NCBI GenBank assembly: GCA_019055375.1
Contig: JAHQIW010000616.1
Coordinates: 310,001 to 374,000 of the forward strand
Direction of reading: 5' to 3'
DNA: 64,000 nucleotides
Source: Parelaphostrongylus tenuis
Lineage: Eukaryota; Nematoda; Chromadorea; Rhabditida; Metastrongylidae
Of the stretch, positions 31,861-42,035 are shown one piece after another (position 1 is the first letter of the stretch; each line of letters starts with the position of its first letter). The notes under the pieces were generated by a model. That model did no database searches. It was not told where the DNA came from and saw only the letters and a list, made by a program, of their open reading frames with translations. The position numbers and the translations under genes are program-made.

Positions 31861-32720
31861 ATTTTATCGTATCAATGCATATTATGATATGAAATTAATT
31901 GAAGTCTGATTTCGAATTTCAATATTTAGTGGTAATTATTGATCTGCATTGATGAGCATTTTTTGCATAACTCTGCACTTATGTTAATCAACTCGACAAT
32001 ATAAAAAGTCGTCCTAAATCTCACTGTTTACTTCCTTCATATCTATGTCTATTTACGAAACCACAAGGACCATGCTTTCTATTTCTGTAATTAAAGATTT
32101 TATCAACGCAGTAATTTCAAAAAAAAAAAGCAACGCAGTCTTAGCTTGAATATTCTGTTCTATTTCTGATATTCTCACGAATCTGTTGAACGCTTACTAA
32201 TACCCAAAGTCAACATAACATTTACAGCCTCTGCAACTATGACTCTTGCAAATATCATACGCAAAAGGCAATTGAATCATTTCAACTTGTGGTCAACTTT
32301 ACCTCTTTACAAAGTATTTTTTTTTCGTTTTTTTCCTTTCTTCTCTTCTTCCTTGCCAAATAGGATTAGGATGCTCTTTCAGAACTCAACAAAGTAGTGT
32401 TTTGTGTCGTCCTATTCTTGTCCTTGTATTGGTGATGGGTTATTTCGTAAATTAATTCGATATAGTGCATTTCTTAGTATCCCTTTTTTTAATAAAAAGG
32501 GACTGATCAGATCTTCTTCCACTTACAAACCTTTTCTTTGAGTTTCAGGTTCCAAACTTTCCTGCTTTCCTATATTTACGCTAAACGATCTGTAGAAGAT
32601 TCTTGAGTTGGCAGGAAATTCTCGACACGTTTTCGTTTTTGTTAATTACTTTTCATGCATCTAACTTACTGCTCTTACTATCGTTTATAGCAGCTTCTTT
32701 CGGTTATTTTGATATATAAA
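31861..32720. other. Intergenic, nothing recognised
   Basis: AT-rich, no supported feature. Confidence 0.35.
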
Positions 32721-32722
32721 GC

Positions 32723-32895
32723 TCCTACACTTGTTTCAAGATGGAATTGTCCCGAGAGGAAAAACGATTGTTGATGTTACACAGTATCATTGAATGCCGA
32801 AGCAACACTTGAATCCCAACGATAACCGTATAACATCAACAATCGTTTTTTCTCTCAGAAGAATTCCATCTCAAAACAAATGTACAAGTGTTATG
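32723..32895. repeat. Inverted repeat, about 56-bp arms
   Basis: The left arm (ACACTTGT, AGATGGAATT, AAAAACGATTGTTGATGTTA) is repeated in reverse complement at 32,829-32,895. The spacer is about 50 bp. No tRNA-like core and no obvious target duplication. Confidence 0.65.
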
Positions 32896-33206
32896 TATTA
32901 AACTAACCTCAAGAAGCTGCTCTAAACGATAGCAAAAACAAAAACCTAAATGCATGAAAAATATCCAGTAAAAACGAACAAGTCCGGAAAATCTCTTGCC
33001 AACCCAGCCACAATTCATGAATGACATTGCAGCTAAAAAAAGAAAAGTTGGAAAAACAGAATAGATTCTCGATAATGTTAAAAAGAGGCGTTTCACGCAT
33101 TTTGAGCGGTGAATAGAAGGTTATACGTAGACGAAAAGGGAACATGCGCATTTTTTTCTCAATGGAGCGTTAGATTTAGGAGATAGGCTTCTTACTCGTA
33201 TATCAG

Positions 33207-33352
33207 TCCGGAGCCCACCTTTGATACGGAGGGGGCGTCGCGCCGTCGCGTTCGCGGCACTCGCTATCCGGGGCATATGCGTCTCTGTGCGAAACTGTCG
33301 TTGTGCTTGCGCTCTCTTGCAGCAAGCGCCTTCATTCCAGGCCGCCGTCTCG
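33207..33352 (+). CDS. Candidate GC-rich exon, unknown product
   Basis: A 146-bp block much richer in GC than its surroundings lies between the acceptor GTATATCAG and donor CTCG|GTAGGT. The favoured frame reads PEPTFDTEGASRRRVRGTRY, then PGHMRLCAKLSLCLRSLAAS, then AFIPGRRL and ends in phase 1. A second frame (RRGRRAVAFAALAIRGICVS) is also open because of the GC content, so the frame is uncertain. It can be joined in phase to the block at 34,158. Confidence 0.35.
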
Positions 33353-33489
33353 GTAGGTGATTGTGACCGCGGGAAAGTTGAAAGTTACAACATATCCTTA
33401 ATCGTTATGCTTAGAGAAGAAAATCAGGAATTAGTCACAACAAAGGCAGAGAGTACACCCTGTGTATGGACAACCACTTACTAGGAGGC

Positions 33490-34010
33490 TACCACTATCA
33501 CCATCACTATCACTAATACTATCATAATCACTACCACTATCATTGCTATCACTATCAATATCACTATCATCCCTACCACTATCACCACTATCACTATCAC
33601 TGTGATCATTATCACCATCATCGCTATCAATAATCACTATCACTATCATTCACACCACTGTCATCACTAATCACTATCACTATGATCATTGTCATCGTCA
33701 TCATTATGACTTTCACTATCGTTATCACTATAATTATCATTATTACTTTGGCTACCATTATTTCATCAGTATCATTAATATCATCACAATCACTATCGAA
33801 TGAAAGTACGATTCATCTTACCAGCTACCAGTCCGATTGTTGGTCAGTGCAATGTCTATGCATCGAATGGAATGCGCTATGTAAGTGCCCTTATCACATC
33901 TCAAAAACAGCTCGAAAGGGTGGCAATTATTATCACTTTCGTAATCATTAGCATTATCAAAAGCATTATCATTTTCATTATCATGGTCATTATCACCACG
34001 TTATCATTTA
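33490..34010. repeat. Degenerate simple repeat, ACTATC/ATTATC type
   Basis: Long interrupted runs of CACTATCA, ACCACTATC and CATTATCA with point changes, in two blocks (33,490-33,790 and 33,930-34,010) separated by a non-repetitive stretch. Confidence 0.8.
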
Positions 34011-34157
34011 GCGATGTAGTTTTGTCGTTGAAACACAAGAAATGTAGATGAAATATGGAAGATATAGACGTTCTCTTTGCTGAGGATATCTCTGTGGAAA
34101 GTTTTTCAATGAAACTCCATCATTTCATGGTGAAAATGCATGGAAATGCTTTCTCAG

Positions 34158-34213
34158 AGCCATCTGGGTTCGTCTCCCCGCATCCATCATGCTGTCTGGA
34201 GTCTGCCTTCTAA
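34158..34213 (+). CDS. Candidate terminal exon following 33,207-33,352
   Basis: After the acceptor TTTCTCAG the phase left by the 33.2-kb exon gives EPSGFVSPHPSCCLESAF and a TAA. The other two frames are also open for a while (AIWVRLPASIMLSGVC; SHLGSSPRIHHAVWSL), so the assignment depends on the first exon being correct. Confidence 0.25.
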
Positions 34214-34284
34214 CGAGATTTGCCGCCTTTCTCACGGGGCGCGACGCCGCCATCACAGTGACTAAAGAGATTTGAAGTCGCGCG

Positions 34285-34305
34285 TGTGGGACGAAACGTC
34301 CCACA
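34285..34305. other. Perfect 9-bp hairpin, AAA loop
   Basis: TGTGGGACG, AAA, CGTCCCACA. It lies just after the GC-rich block at 34.15-34.28 kb. Confidence 0.6.
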
Positions 34306-34309
34306 TGGT

Positions 34310-35110
34310 CCTCAGCGTGATTTAAGTTCGTATACTTATACTTTTCCTACATTCGTAATCATGTTCAAGTACATGTTCACTGGTATTCTAGTTGATATAA
34401 ACCTTTGCATCATGCAAGATGATTCGACCAAAGACATAAAATCAAGTAACAGGAGAACTACGGAGACTGTGATTGAAGTACGAACCAAACACCCATCAAT
34501 GAAAAATACAGTAAATACTTGCGAAGATATCGACAAGCTATCAATGATAACACAACCACTTAAAGTACAACGCTCTGCGCTGATCAATGCTAGAGTTCTT
34601 AGCAAATCAGCAAATGTGCATAACCTCGAATGTGCATGAGCTCTGTTCTGTGCTTCTCAAACGATCACTCACCATCCACGGTCGACAATAGAAACGAACA
34701 GAAAGAAGGAATTTCTACTTATGAGCTCGAACTCTCTCTTGGCTGAATGGATTACTGGTGATATAAATGATTACGAGATATATTATGATCAAACATATTG
34801 GGGTGGATTTATAACTGTGCCACAATACTCGTTAGCATAGGAAAAAGATGTTTCATGCCAATGCCAGTCATTTTATGAACTTTAAACTGCGCAGAAATAC
34901 TTGATGGACCTGCAAGAATTATTTCTCTGCTACACAATTCTTGTTCGACACCCAGGACACCGTGATGTCATCGTGACAGGATAAAATCCTGTGCGAAAGT
35001 GTATTGTAGTTTTGAGTGAAAAATTTTTCTAAAGAAATGCAAAACGTGATACCTACCGTTATTAGGGTTAATTACGCTTTAGTGATTATCAGTGACTTAT
35101 TGAAGCTGCA
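34310..35110. other. Intergenic; one doubtful ORF
   Basis: A plus ORF of 117 codons (34,286-34,639) has a hydrophilic second half (STKDIKSSNRRTTETVIEV) but no splice support. Otherwise nothing recognised. Confidence 0.3.
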
Positions 35111-35112
35111 AT

Positions 35113-35859
35113 AATTCTCATAGATGTCTGTTAATGAGGGCTGACTTATAGAGCCCGATACACGTGTTTCGATCTTGCGATCTCGTCAGTCGGGCAGTTG
35201 CCCTCTCTCGTCTTTTGCTAATCTCTGTGGGTGCTCCAGTCCCCACAATGAGAGTTAGCGACGACGTACGATTTACACTCTATGTCCGGTAAAAAACTCA
35301 CCAAACACAGAGTGTTGTACACTCGAATGCTCGTGGCTAGTATATTCAGTATATCATATCTTTTGTTTCGAGTGTTTTCTTGAGACCACAGCTCAAATTT
35401 CAATATGCCTGGTAATCATTATTTGAGCCACGCATGTCAGTGGTCTGTTAATGAGGGCTGACTTATAGAGCCCGATACACGTGTTTCGATCTGCGATCTC
35501 GTCAGTCGGGCAGTTGCCCTCTCTCGTCTTTTGCTAATCTCTGTGGGTGCTCCAGTCCCCACAATAAGAGTTAGCGACGACGTACGATTTACACTCTATG
35601 TCCGGTAAAAAACTCACCAAACACAGAGTGTTGTACACTCGAATGCTCGTGGCTAGTATATTCAATATATCATATCTTTTGTTTCGAGTGTTTTCTTAAG
35701 ACCACAGCTCAAATTTCAATATGCCTGGTAATCATCATTACATTAACAGACCACTGACATGCGTGGCTCAAATAATGATTACCAGCCATATTGAAATTTG
35801 AGCTGTGGTCTTAAGAAAACACTCGAAACAAAAGATATGATATATTGAATTCTCATAGA
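35113..35859. mobile_element. Foldback element F, copy 1, with 12-bp target duplication
   Basis: The element (35,125-35,847) is flanked by AATTCTCATAGA on both sides. It contains two tandem copies of a roughly 315-bp unit (starts at about 35,125 and 35,441; TCTGTTAATGAGGGCTGACT, GCCCGATACACGTGTTTCGA, TTAGCGACGACGTACGATTT). It ends with an inverted copy of the last 80 bp of the unit (right arm 35,775-35,847). There is no ORF, and the outer ends are not inverted repeats of each other. Confidence 0.75.
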
Positions 35860-36415
35860 AGTGGTAGAATTAGTCAATATATTGGACAAAATTCAAACTA
35901 ACCAGGAAACGTTTCCATAAATCACCTGTCACTCTTGTGATCGTCAGGCCTGTCAAAATTCAAATAGCGAAGAATCAATACTTGGATTAATTACATTCCA
36001 ACCATACATTCCTGCTTTTAGATCCTTATAAATTCTTGAAAAACCAAGTTTCGTCAGCCCTCGGCATCATAAATCCATCACATATTCGTTGGTTATTAAG
36101 GGAAAATACGAAGCTGATCAAAGATTATTTCTACAGTTGACGTTTTAACGCGTTTCGTGTTTTTAAAGCTTATTGATTTGAGTCGATGCTCCACAGTTGT
36201 TTCTCCTCGTTGCGATGTATTGTCCGCTAATAATGTTTTGTTTTTGAGCGAACAGTGCATCCTACAAAAGTCGGTTTAATATTCACTGGCACAACCATCT
36301 TATATATAAGGAGTTTTGTCAAGCAAGTCTTTCATTTGAGTGGTACTCCCGAATAAAATACAACTCAAACGACAAAGAAAGCCATACCAAGCGATTGTGG
36401 AGCGTCGGCTCGGAT
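35860..36415. other. Intergenic, nothing recognised
   Basis: AT-rich, no supported feature. Confidence 0.35.
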
Positions 36416-36420
36416 CGTTC

Positions 36421-36456
36421 GGCTCTGAAGAGACGAAACGCGTCGAAAAGTCAGCA
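36421..36456 (+). ncRNA. Hammerhead-like motif 5, canonical core, different stem II
   Basis: GGCT, CTGAAGA, stem II GACG/CGTC (36,432-36,435 with 36,441-36,444) directly after the core without the extra A, GAAA, A, GTC, AGCA. Stem II is fully paired although its sequence differs from the GGCG/CGCC of motifs 1 and 4. Stem I keeps three of four pairs. The stem III position is A-G instead of C-G. Confidence 0.5.
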
Positions 36457-36659
36457 GAAGGAACAATTAAGTTTATACCAATTTCGTGCTCTCGCTCATG
36501 CACCAGTGAATATTTACACTGATGTTTAAATGTGCTCCAACATTTTTATATAAAATTATAGATGAAAATGACAATAAGAACTATTTGATATTCTTTTGCA
36601 CTATCTTCTAGTCGACTGTTTTGAGATGACGGTGAAAAACTAGATATAGTCTAATATAA

Positions 36660-37140
36660 TGTTTTAAGCCTTTCAAGAGGCCTGGTATGGCATCTCTAGC
36701 GGGTATGTGTACGTTTCGGCGTTTTTGAACGTCTCATCAATACCACATGCCCTACGGCTCACCTCTGCTACTATTATCAGTTGGCGTCGAAAACGTATCA
36801 CTCAGATGAAGTGAAAGAATCACTTGGTGTTGTCTTCTAGACCCTATTATTATTCTATTAGACCATATTGAATTCTTAGGCGAGGTCTCATAATAGTCGG
36901 TAGTAAGATATTGACATCAGTTTGCTTAACAGCCGTAAGATATTGATACTCAGTCACTCTGGAAATCAGCATGAAGTGATTCTTTTACTTCGTTTAGAGT
37001 GATACATTTTCGGCATCAATTGCTAATAGTGGTGGAGGTGAGCCGTAGGGCATGTGGTACTGATGAGGCAAGCGAGAAGGTCAAAGCATACGTATACCAC
37101 TAGAGACGCCATTCCAGACATCCTAAAGGGCTCAAAATAT
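36660..37140. mobile_element. Foldback element G, about 170-bp inverted arms
   Basis: The left arm 36,664-36,835 and right arm 36,968-37,137 are reverse complements with scattered changes. The best block is TACCACATGCCCTACGGCTC. Others are GTATCACTC and AAAGAATCACTT. The spacer holds a small repeat (GTAAGATATTGA twice). No ORF. Confidence 0.75.
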
Positions 37141-37800
37141 TCTCTCAGACTCTTTTTCATTTGTTGCTTAATTCATTCTCAGTGACTCCTTGCGAAGCTG
37201 GTTTTTCCTTCATCATTTATTCTATTCTTTTTCTTTTCTTACCTTTTCTTTTCTTTTCTTTTCCTTTTTGTTTTTATTGTACATGTAGACGACGGCAGCT
37301 ATCAGATCACTTCACGGCCGTTATCAGTCAAATGGGCGATGTTCATATGTCAGCGAAATAAATCAAAGTAATTGATGATTATATGACTGAATAACGTGTT
37401 TATGCATTAGTAGCTCTGATTTCAACAACTTGAAAAGAAAAAAGGTGTAAAGTTTGAAATTGATGAAATTCCATCTTTTTATTAGTTTCTATAAACTTCG
37501 AGCAAAAGATGAAATGAATCGTTGTGGGCGTGTCGCTGTTACCATCTCCTCAAGAATCGTCCCATCATCCAAACTATTAATCACACTGCTAGGATAATTC
37601 CTTTATGTGCACTGTATATCGATTTATTGATTAGTGCCGATGGTCACAAACAAACAGTGATTGACGTCTCTGAATTCGTTCTTTGAACCAATAGTATTTT
37701 TGTACGATAAGTCAACCGTTGAAATGACAGCTTATCGTTCTTATCAGGCGATCGATGGATTATAGTTATTTCATTTATTTTCTTCATATAACCAATGTTC
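37141..37800. other. Intergenic; one weak terminal-exon candidate
   Basis: After ATGTACATGTAG at 37,289 a short block richer in GC reads RRQLSDHFTAVISQMGDVHM and then SAK and a stop. Support is too weak for a separate call. The rest is AT-rich. Confidence 0.25.
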
Positions 37801-37802
37801 AT

Positions 37803-38110
37803 GTATTACGAGGGCTCTCTTTTTAGCACTGCTCTCATGTAATTCGTGCATTCATCACTGACGAAAACCTTCAACTTCGCGCATATGTTCAGCTGCCACA
37901 TGAGATTTTCGGCCAGTTTCATGAATGCCGTTGAATGCTGGTCGAGAAGACTCCTTCTGAAATGCTGGAATAGATCTATCACAGCGTTGTAGGCTTCAGC
38001 CAAAGGCACTCGCCGATCTTTATGAAACAGAAGGAGCACTTCTCAGGAAAGTCTGGTGTCATTTTGTCGATGAAATTGTGCACTTGATTAACCTGGAACT
38101 GTGTAATCCA
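37803..38110 (-). pseudogene. Coding-like repeated sequence (family E, copy 2), one frameshift
   Basis: The minus strand first reads VHNFIDKMTPDFPEKCSFCF and IKIGE, then after a one-base shift AEAYNAVIDLFQHFRRSLLD, QHSTAFMKLAENLMWQLNIC, AKLKVFVSDECTNYMRAVLK and REPS, then a stop. Codon use is strongly coding-like throughout. A related broken copy lies at 29.87-30.12 kb, which suggests a mobile or multicopy gene. I do not recognise the protein. Confidence 0.4.
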
Positions 38111-39490
38111 GTGGTAATATAAATGTACTGAACGGCATATCTAGCGACTGCATTTTCCCTATCCAAAATCTATTTTTGCTGATTTCCCAAAGAGCTAAGA
38201 AATTATTTATTCCATTCCTGTAGCCGTTGCTAGATAATACAAAAAGTATTATCATAAACTTTATACCTTTATCATAAACTTGTGGCCTTCTACAGATTTT
38301 GACTCTTATTTCTAAATGCGTTTTTTCAAAATTTTTTCCCCACTGCACTCTATCACAAGTCGTTAACAATGAGACCAAAATTGATTGCTCTTGTTGTCAA
38401 TTAAGTAGAGTTTGCACCTATATTTCTTCCATTTATATTTATAAGTTTTTGTATTTTCATTTTTTCATTACTCGCTACTCGTGTTCTGCACAACAAATCC
38501 TACGAGCTTTCACTCAAATTCACCACCATATATTTTGATTGATTCTCTGTTTATAGCAAGCAATAGAACATCACTATTGATCAATCATTGACTAGACAAG
38601 TTTTTCAGCCATCTTGCGTCATTCAGCTTTTGTCTTAACTATATATGTCACATGCTTTACCTGAACGATTGGCAGCTGCTTGTTCTGGAGAAGATCTGAT
38701 ATATCTCCTTATTTTTTCTTAGACGCAATTACGCTGAGGTAGCAGCTACTAAATCTGTCCTCACAAAGTGTTTTTATTTTTGAGTAAACGAGTTTGTTAT
38801 TTATGGGAGCACTGCAAGACCGTATGACCAGGACTTGAAACGATAGGACGTTTATAGATTTAAAATAGTGCATACATTTTTCAGACATTACAGCGAATTC
38901 ATGCGTAAATTCAACACTTACTAATTTTTCTAAAGTATGCCTTAAGATGGAGAAAAACATGCTAAAATCGTGTTAGTTATGTGAGATGTCTGATTAAGTT
39001 CTCTGTTGTGCGCTGGAGACTAGACTATATGGCGCTGTCGGCGTGTGTAGATATAGTGCAATACGGTAGCCATGAATTGATATGCGGTTTGGTATGTGAT
39101 GGTGAGCGAGTTCGCGAATGAATTTAATGACGATCGTAGACGATTGGTGAGCGATTGACCGAGATACGACGGTGGCCATCTCGTCGTTCAGTCGTGCTTT
39201 CGAGCATATCCCATATCGGATGGATGAGAGTCGAGAAGAATTCATAAATTGATTGCATATCGCCATATGGCGCGCTGCATACCTCATTTGTATAATTCGT
39301 GTGATGTATTTGTTAATGTTACCGCTGTTGTTACTGTTTTTATTGTATGACGCTACCTGTCCCACTGAAATGAACAGCATGTTCAAGTTCCTTCGGGTCC
39401 GAGATACGAGTTTTGTGATGTTGAAGACGAGTGAATCTACAATAACGACCAACCGATTAAATAGTCTAACAAGGACGCTACCGTGGAAAT
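38111..39490. other. Intergenic; one long unrecognised ORF
   Basis: A minus ORF of 152 codons (38,994-39,452; KARLNDEMATVVSRSIAHQS and RELAHHHIPNRISIHGYRIA near its end) has no homologue I recognise and no splice context. The rest shows nothing. Confidence 0.25.
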
Positions 39491-39498
39491 GATGTTTA

Positions 39499-39800
39499 AA
39501 GTCAAATTAGCCCGTCGCATGAAGCTTTCCAACGACAGCCGATGGACAACGGGAGCGAATGGCATGCACGGAATGAGAAGAAAACGTCAGAAAAGCCACT
39601 GATTCAACGATTGGAATTCTTTATAAAGATTTCAGAAGAAAAAGGTGACTTTCTACGTCTTTCTGAACAAGTGGAACGCACTGTGGGGCCTCTAATGATT
39701 GGTTTTCATGGGCCCCTACGTTGCTATAAGAAGATTACCGAAGAGGAACAAGTTATTTTTTATGATAATTTTGAGTATCTGTTGTAATACGCTTCGTCTC
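39499..39800 (+). mobile_element. RTE 3'-end fragment, old
   Basis: Conceptual reading KVKLARRMKLSNDSRWTTGA parallels KIRWAGHVMRFNDNRWTRAV of the RTE C-terminal domain. Further similarity follows at the TRWSDFFTKA and THWATLAR positions (gattggaattctttataaag; cactgtggggcctctaatga). Frames are broken, and neither a tail nor a 5' part is found. Confidence 0.5.
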
Positions 39801-40830
39801 CCTCAGGTGAGTAGAATATGTTGGAAAATCTAATCATCGACAATGACAGTGACTTTCTCTTGCGCATTCGAGTAGACGCTTGACGATCAGTAGAAAAAGA
39901 ATGTTACAGATGATTTTTAAATAGTAGTCATTGCTTGGACTGCGGTTGAAGTAGTAGTATTGAATTATGGCAAACACCAATATGAGTAAGCATTTGTTAT
40001 TCTTTCAACCTTTCCATGATGTTTTTCGACCTTTCCTTCCCTATGATTTTGAAAATCAAGTTTTTTCAACACTGAAACTATTTCTTATTCTTTGTAGAGT
40101 TCAATCGACGGGGTTTAAGTGTAACCATATGCTTCAGCATTCTATGGGATGTATAGAAATTCAGAAACTATAGATCAATTTCTAGCATGATTACTCAGAC
40201 GGATTACTCATATTTAATAAAATAATGCGCTACGATGACGTTCCAACTTGCTGTCCAGTATAATCAATCGATTGAGACTTCAAAATTTTACCGGAATTCG
40301 AAAATTCTTTCTCGATCAAACTAAGAAGATTTCCAAAAGGTCCACTTCTGTCATAGTTTAATAAGTCTAAACGCTTTGCGTTCAAAAGAATTTTTACTTC
40401 TGGATTACTACTTCGACGTCCTTTTCGAGTGTTCCTTATTGTGTAATGTTTTTCTACTACGTAGGAGGCTTTCCAGATGTATGAATAAGTAATTGAGCGA
40501 TAATGACAGATATACGAGGCGCCTGATTTCGGTGTAAACGTATTATGGTACTAATAGTAATTTGCCTTTTAGACACATAGATAAGCAACAGTCGCTTATG
40601 CCGTTCGGTAAATTCGGCATTTTTTAATCTAGTCAAGGCTCCTTTGTAATTTCGGATGTACTGATTCGATATCAGTGCAACATTCTTTTTCCGTTTTAGT
40701 ATCACCCACATTTAGAAAATTTTGGTAGGTAGCGTCAATCGTCGACTGCCTGACTCAAATGTATTCTAACGTTCATCATCATTCAACCACAAAGCTGACC
40801 ATCATCAATTGTTATTATATATCAGTTTTT
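39801..40830. other. Intergenic, nothing recognised
   Basis: AT-rich, no supported feature. Confidence 0.35.
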
Positions 40831-40837
40831 TGGAGTG

Positions 40838-40965
40838 TACATAGCGCAATAGTTAGAAGTGCCCGGCCATACCAAAATTATTGGTTCAATCCCGTGTCTA
40901 GTGCCAACCAAGTTCCTATGGAAGTTCGAAACGGACACATTGTCGCACTAACTTCGTATATCGAT
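40838..40965 (+). repeat. tRNA-like SINE head
   Basis: GTACATAGCGCAATAGTTAG (box A region) and ATTGGTTCAATCCCGTGTCT (box B region), followed by GTGCCAACCAAGTTCC. A decayed tRNA-derived repeat. Confidence 0.5.
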
Positions 40966-41250
40966 ACCCTTTCAACATAACTGTATGGATCAAATATGTG
41001 CTAAATCACCTTTATGGTATTAGGAATGGATTCGAACACATGGCACATTCCAGGAGCGCTTGGTCAATATTTTATAACATTATCTCTTTTTCATCATAAC
41101 ATAGACTCCGTTTTGACGTTGTTTCTCTGTTACGTCTAAACAAGTTTTGTGGAAGACTCCTTTTTATTGCTCTTCAATCTTTAAGTTCGGATTGTGGAAG
41201 TAACGATGATTTTGTAAGAGCCATTTGAGAAGGTTGTCAATTTTATCCAG

Positions 41251-41329
41251 CACTTATATACTCATGGGAAAGCTCTCCAGTGGATTCTTCCAACATCTCC
41301 GTTCGACGTTGGACATTGAACAGTATCGT
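41251..41329 (+). CDS. Candidate internal exon, unknown product
   Basis: 79 bp lie between the strong acceptor TTTTATCCAG and strong donor CGT|GTGAGT. One frame reads TYILMGKLSSGFFQHLRSTL and DIEQYR, ending in phase 0. The other open frame reads LIYSWESSPVDSSNISVRRW and TLNSI, ending in phase 2, and could join the exon at 44,639 in phase. The frame is undecided. Confidence 0.4.
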
Positions 41330-41894
41330 GTGAGTCCTCAGCAACGCTTTCTGTTCCGGAATGCTAACGACAGTCTCGGGTCTTCCACCAATTTTTTTGC
41401 CAGATATTCGTCTCTATTTCGTTTATATTAGAGCTTTTCCAACTAATGACAGTTGATTCATTCGTTGACAAAGCGCTTCTCTTCTCCAGTCGTGAAATGA
41501 AAAGTTTGCTCGTTCACTGGGGTGTTAATTGCTGATACTAGAGGACAGAAACTTATCAGTGAGAATATTCGGGTACATGATAAACCGTAAAGACGAAAAA
41601 ATATGGCAGAAACCATGAAAAGTCACATATTGAATAGAAGCCCATCATCTGCTAGTCTGTGGAACTCAACGATGTCATGATCTTCCTAATAAATCAGTCT
41701 TTGACTTTGTTTTTTTATTTGGTTTTCAATCGATCTGCGATTATACTCAACAAGCCACTCATGGTTTTCGGCACTGAGCCATTCCCTAGAGGTAGGTTAA
41801 GCATTCGTAGAATCGAAAAAGTGCTTGAACGCACATTTGGTCTAGACAGTGACCTGTGAACTCTGCTGGTGCATCAAACGGTGTAGCTTGTTCT

Positions 41895-42035
41895 TCCAGG
41901 TAGTTCTAGTACCAACCCAAACTCACCTTGGTGAGGGGGTTGAACGGCTTTGGATAGTTTAGGACAAAGGATTGAACCAAGTGTATATTACAGGTCACTT
42001 CTAATTACTGTGCTACATGGATCCTATCTGCGAGA
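41895..42035 (-). repeat. tRNA-like SINE head
   Basis: Minus strand: CATGTAGCACAGTAATTAGA, then TTGGTTCAATCCTTTGTCC, and CACCTTGGTGAG-type body on the far side. Decayed. Confidence 0.45.

Noticed and set aside
33431..33649. Asp/Ser-rich acidic protein on the minus strand
   Set aside because: Translation of the ACTATC-type simple repeat.
38994..39452. 152-codon minus ORF
   Set aside because: No family, no splice signals; Ser/Ile/Arg-heavy composition resembles antisense noise. Mentioned only as intergenic content.
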